Assembly (NCBI RefSeq): GCF_000215935.2
Contig: NZ_AFNU02000008.1
Location: 1-64,000 of the forward strand
From: Haloplasma contractile SSD-17B
Lineage (GTDB): Bacteria > Bacillota_I > Bacilli_A > Haloplasmatales > Haloplasmataceae
Direction: 5' to 3'
DNA length: 64,000 nt
Shown: piece after piece, positions 62,676 to 64,000 of the stretch
How the letters are laid out: every line of letters starts with the position of its first letter
How positions within the stretch are numbered: the first letter of the stretch is position 1
The notes under the pieces: generated by a model
Databases searched by the model: none
Told to the model about the DNA's origin: nothing
What the model saw: only the letters and a program-made list of their open reading frames with translations
Position numbers and translations under genes: made by a program

Positions 62676-62723
62676 TAAAGCGCTTTAAATTTGGTTGACT
62701 TTTATACGAATATAAAGTAAAAT
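62676..62723 (+). promoter_or_regulatory. Promoter with cre-like palindrome for the solute-binding protein gene
   Basis: TAAAGCGCTTTA (62676-62687) is a perfect palindrome resembling cre. It is followed by TTGACT (62695-62700), a 17-base spacer and TAAAAT (62718-62723). The -35 and spacer TTGACTTTTATACGAATATA resemble the promoter at 58726. Confidence 0.55.
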
Positions 62724-62765
62724 AAAATTATAAATGGAGAAAAATTCTATGCGGAGGCGATATGT

Positions 62766-64000
62766 ATGAAAATTTTGTTCAAAAAGTCTTTAGTCCTTTC
62801 ACTCATGATGATTTTAGGAGTCATTTTGACAGGATGTAAGGATGATAATACTGGCACTTCTACAACAACTACGACGACAGACACAACGGTCGATTGTGAT
62901 GCAACACCAGATGCTGAGGGATGCGAAGAAACATTTGATCTTGGTGGGGTTACCGTTAAGATTTTACATGGTGCACCTTATGAGGTTGATCCGTTTCACG
63001 AAGATTTCTCAGGACAAAATCAAAATGAAAAACAACAATTACAACGTGCGGTTGAAGCGAGATACAATGTTGAAATAAAATACCTTAACTATCCTGACAA
63101 TGCAGGGTATGGACCTGATCGAGTCAATGCAATTATTAACGGAGTAGTTGCAGGAGATCCAATAGGTCACATATTAATGATCGATTCTAAATGGATTGGT
63201 CAATTAGCTGAGGCTGAGGCAATATCAGATGTTACAGATTATGATCGTGAATATGCACATCAATTTTTACATGATTCTATGAGAACATTTGGTTCATATA
63301 AAAATAATCTATATGGATTCTCAACGGGTGTCATTACTGCGGAAACTGGACTTTACTTTAATATGGACTTATTAAATACAATCGGTAAGGAAAGTCCAGC
63401 GGAAAAATGGAATAATGGTGAATGGACTTGGACAGATTTTAATAATTATGTAACCGATGTTCAAGCTGCACTTGGTAGTCTAGGTGATGATTACTATGCA
63501 ATGGGTGGTGTTCCTGGTTATTGGGCTCAGAATATGGTTCCTGCAAATGGTGGGTACTTAGTAAATCCGGATACTAAAAAAGTAACATTTACTCAATCTA
63601 AATCCTTGAACACATTCTCATACCTTAATAGTTTATGGACATCTGGCGTATGGGAACCTGAACCAGATTATGATGCGGGAAGTGCATCGTTTGCATTAGG
63701 TAAAGTATTAATTCATCCAGGTGATTTATGGTACGTGAATGCACCACATCGTTGGGGGAACTTGAACTTTGACCTTGGATTCGTTCCATATCCAATTGGT
63801 GACAATGTTGCACTAGAAGATTACAAAGTTGGTGTAGAGAGTACAGCACTTTATGCAATTAGTGGTGGATATGAAAAAGCGGACAATCCTGATCGATTAA
63901 ATGATGAAATGTTATTTAGAATTTGGAATGACTTACAAGCATGGGAAGATCCACAAGATGCTTTCTTAGATTTCGAAACATTACTAGAAACAAGATACAA
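62766..64000 (+). CDS. Extracellular solute-binding lipoprotein (sugar ABC transporter), 5' part
   Basis: Open to the right edge (about 411 codons seen). The signal peptide has lipobox I-L-T-G-C (Cys ~22), followed by a Thr-rich linker. The body has the family 1 solute-binding pattern: T-V-K-I-L-H-G-A-P near the start, FSTGVITAETGLYFNMDLL, WTWTDFNNYVTDV, and Y-W-A-Q-N-M-V-P-A-N-G-G. It delivers a ligand, probably a sugar, to an ABC permease expected beyond the window. ATG 62766 follows GGAGG by eight bases. The cre-like palindrome upstream supports a carbohydrate substrate. Confidence 0.85.
   Translation, partial: MKILFKKSLVLSLMMILGVILTGCKDDNTGTSTTTTTTDTTVDCDATPDAEGCEETFDLGGVTVKILHGAPYEVDPFHEDFSGQNQNEKQQLQRAVEARYNVEIKYLNYPDNAGYGPDRVNAIINGVVAGDPIGHILMIDSKWIGQLAEAEAISDVTDYDREYAHQFLHDSMRTFGSYKNNLYGFSTGVITAETGLYFNMDLLNTIGKESPAEKWNNGEWTWTDFNNYVTDVQAALGSLGDDYYAMGGVPGYWAQNMVPANGGYLVNPDTKKVTFTQSKSLNTFSYLNSLWTSGVWEPEPDYDAGSASFALGKVLIHPGDLWYVNAPHRWGNLNFDLGFVPYPIGDNVALEDYKVGVESTALYAISGGYEKADNPDRLNDEMLFRIWNDLQAWEDPQDAFLDFETLLETRY

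Noticed and set aside
62842-63078. 78-codon + strand ORF near the right end
   Set aside because: It is an out-of-frame shadow of the solute-binding lipoprotein gene starting at 62766, which has the signal peptide, lipobox and ribosome binding site.

Overview
The window is AT-rich (roughly one third G+C by eye) with mostly co-oriented genes, strong AGGAGG-type ribosome binding sites, many rho-independent terminators, CcpA-like cre boxes and lipoprotein signal peptides. TGA is used as a stop and tryptophan is read from TGG. This points to a low-GC Gram-positive bacterium (Bacillota, possibly a lineage near the Mollicutes such as Haloplasma). The species assignment is inference from gene content, not proven by the sequence.

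Layout: 1-731 is the 5' part of a TnpB-type transposon gene running off the left edge. 1033-3948 is a permease-ATPase-permease ABC operon. 4125-10569 holds two paralogous membrane PAS-PAS-GGDEF-EAL proteins flanking an AEC-family carrier. 10667-17767 holds small membrane and unknown genes, an RsgA-type GTPase preceded by an unusual leader, acetyltransferases, a decayed Nudix gene and a split acetyltransferase/beta-domain gene. 17833-26558 is mostly metabolic: an NSS symporter, superoxide dismutase behind a Fur-like box, DUF302, adenine deaminase, purine nucleoside phosphorylase with a decayed tandem copy, glutathione peroxidase and tryptophanase. 27064-34188 has an OmpL47-type repeat protein and two large WG-repeat/DUF3298 paralogs around an acetyltransferase. 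34543-38250 has small genes, a pirin with a 35-bp tandem repeat at its 3' end, and a phosphoesterase/acetyltransferase pair. 38504-41190 is an NAD-precursor salvage operon (NrtR, PnuC, NadR). 41609-46485 carries a lipoprotein, peptidase T, an S66 peptidase and small membrane proteins. 46799-49093 is a sugar kinase plus GH4 glycosidase pair. 49161-52567 is an EtfB-EtfA-FAD dehydrogenase set in the order of the electron-confurcating lactate dehydrogenase. 52586-64000 is an envelope cluster: a doubled GHL10 glycosidase-like protein, a serine hydrolase, an endo-beta-N-acetylglucosaminidase lipoprotein, a surface Ig-like protein, a SpoIID-like lipoprotein and a solute-binding lipoprotein cut by the right edge.

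Themes: c-di-GMP turnover, purine/NAD salvage, oxidative stress defence, peptidoglycan or glycan remodelling and CcpA-type control. The most interesting non-coding structure is the 5' leader of the rsgA-type gene (12020-12215). It has a 13-codon ORF with a strong ribosome binding site and three mutually exclusive pairing segments, the last being the rsgA ribosome binding site. Other notable points are a perfect 16-bp inverted repeat around the nrtR promoter, a pair of near-identical Fur-like promoters upstream of sodA, and gene decay caught at several stages.
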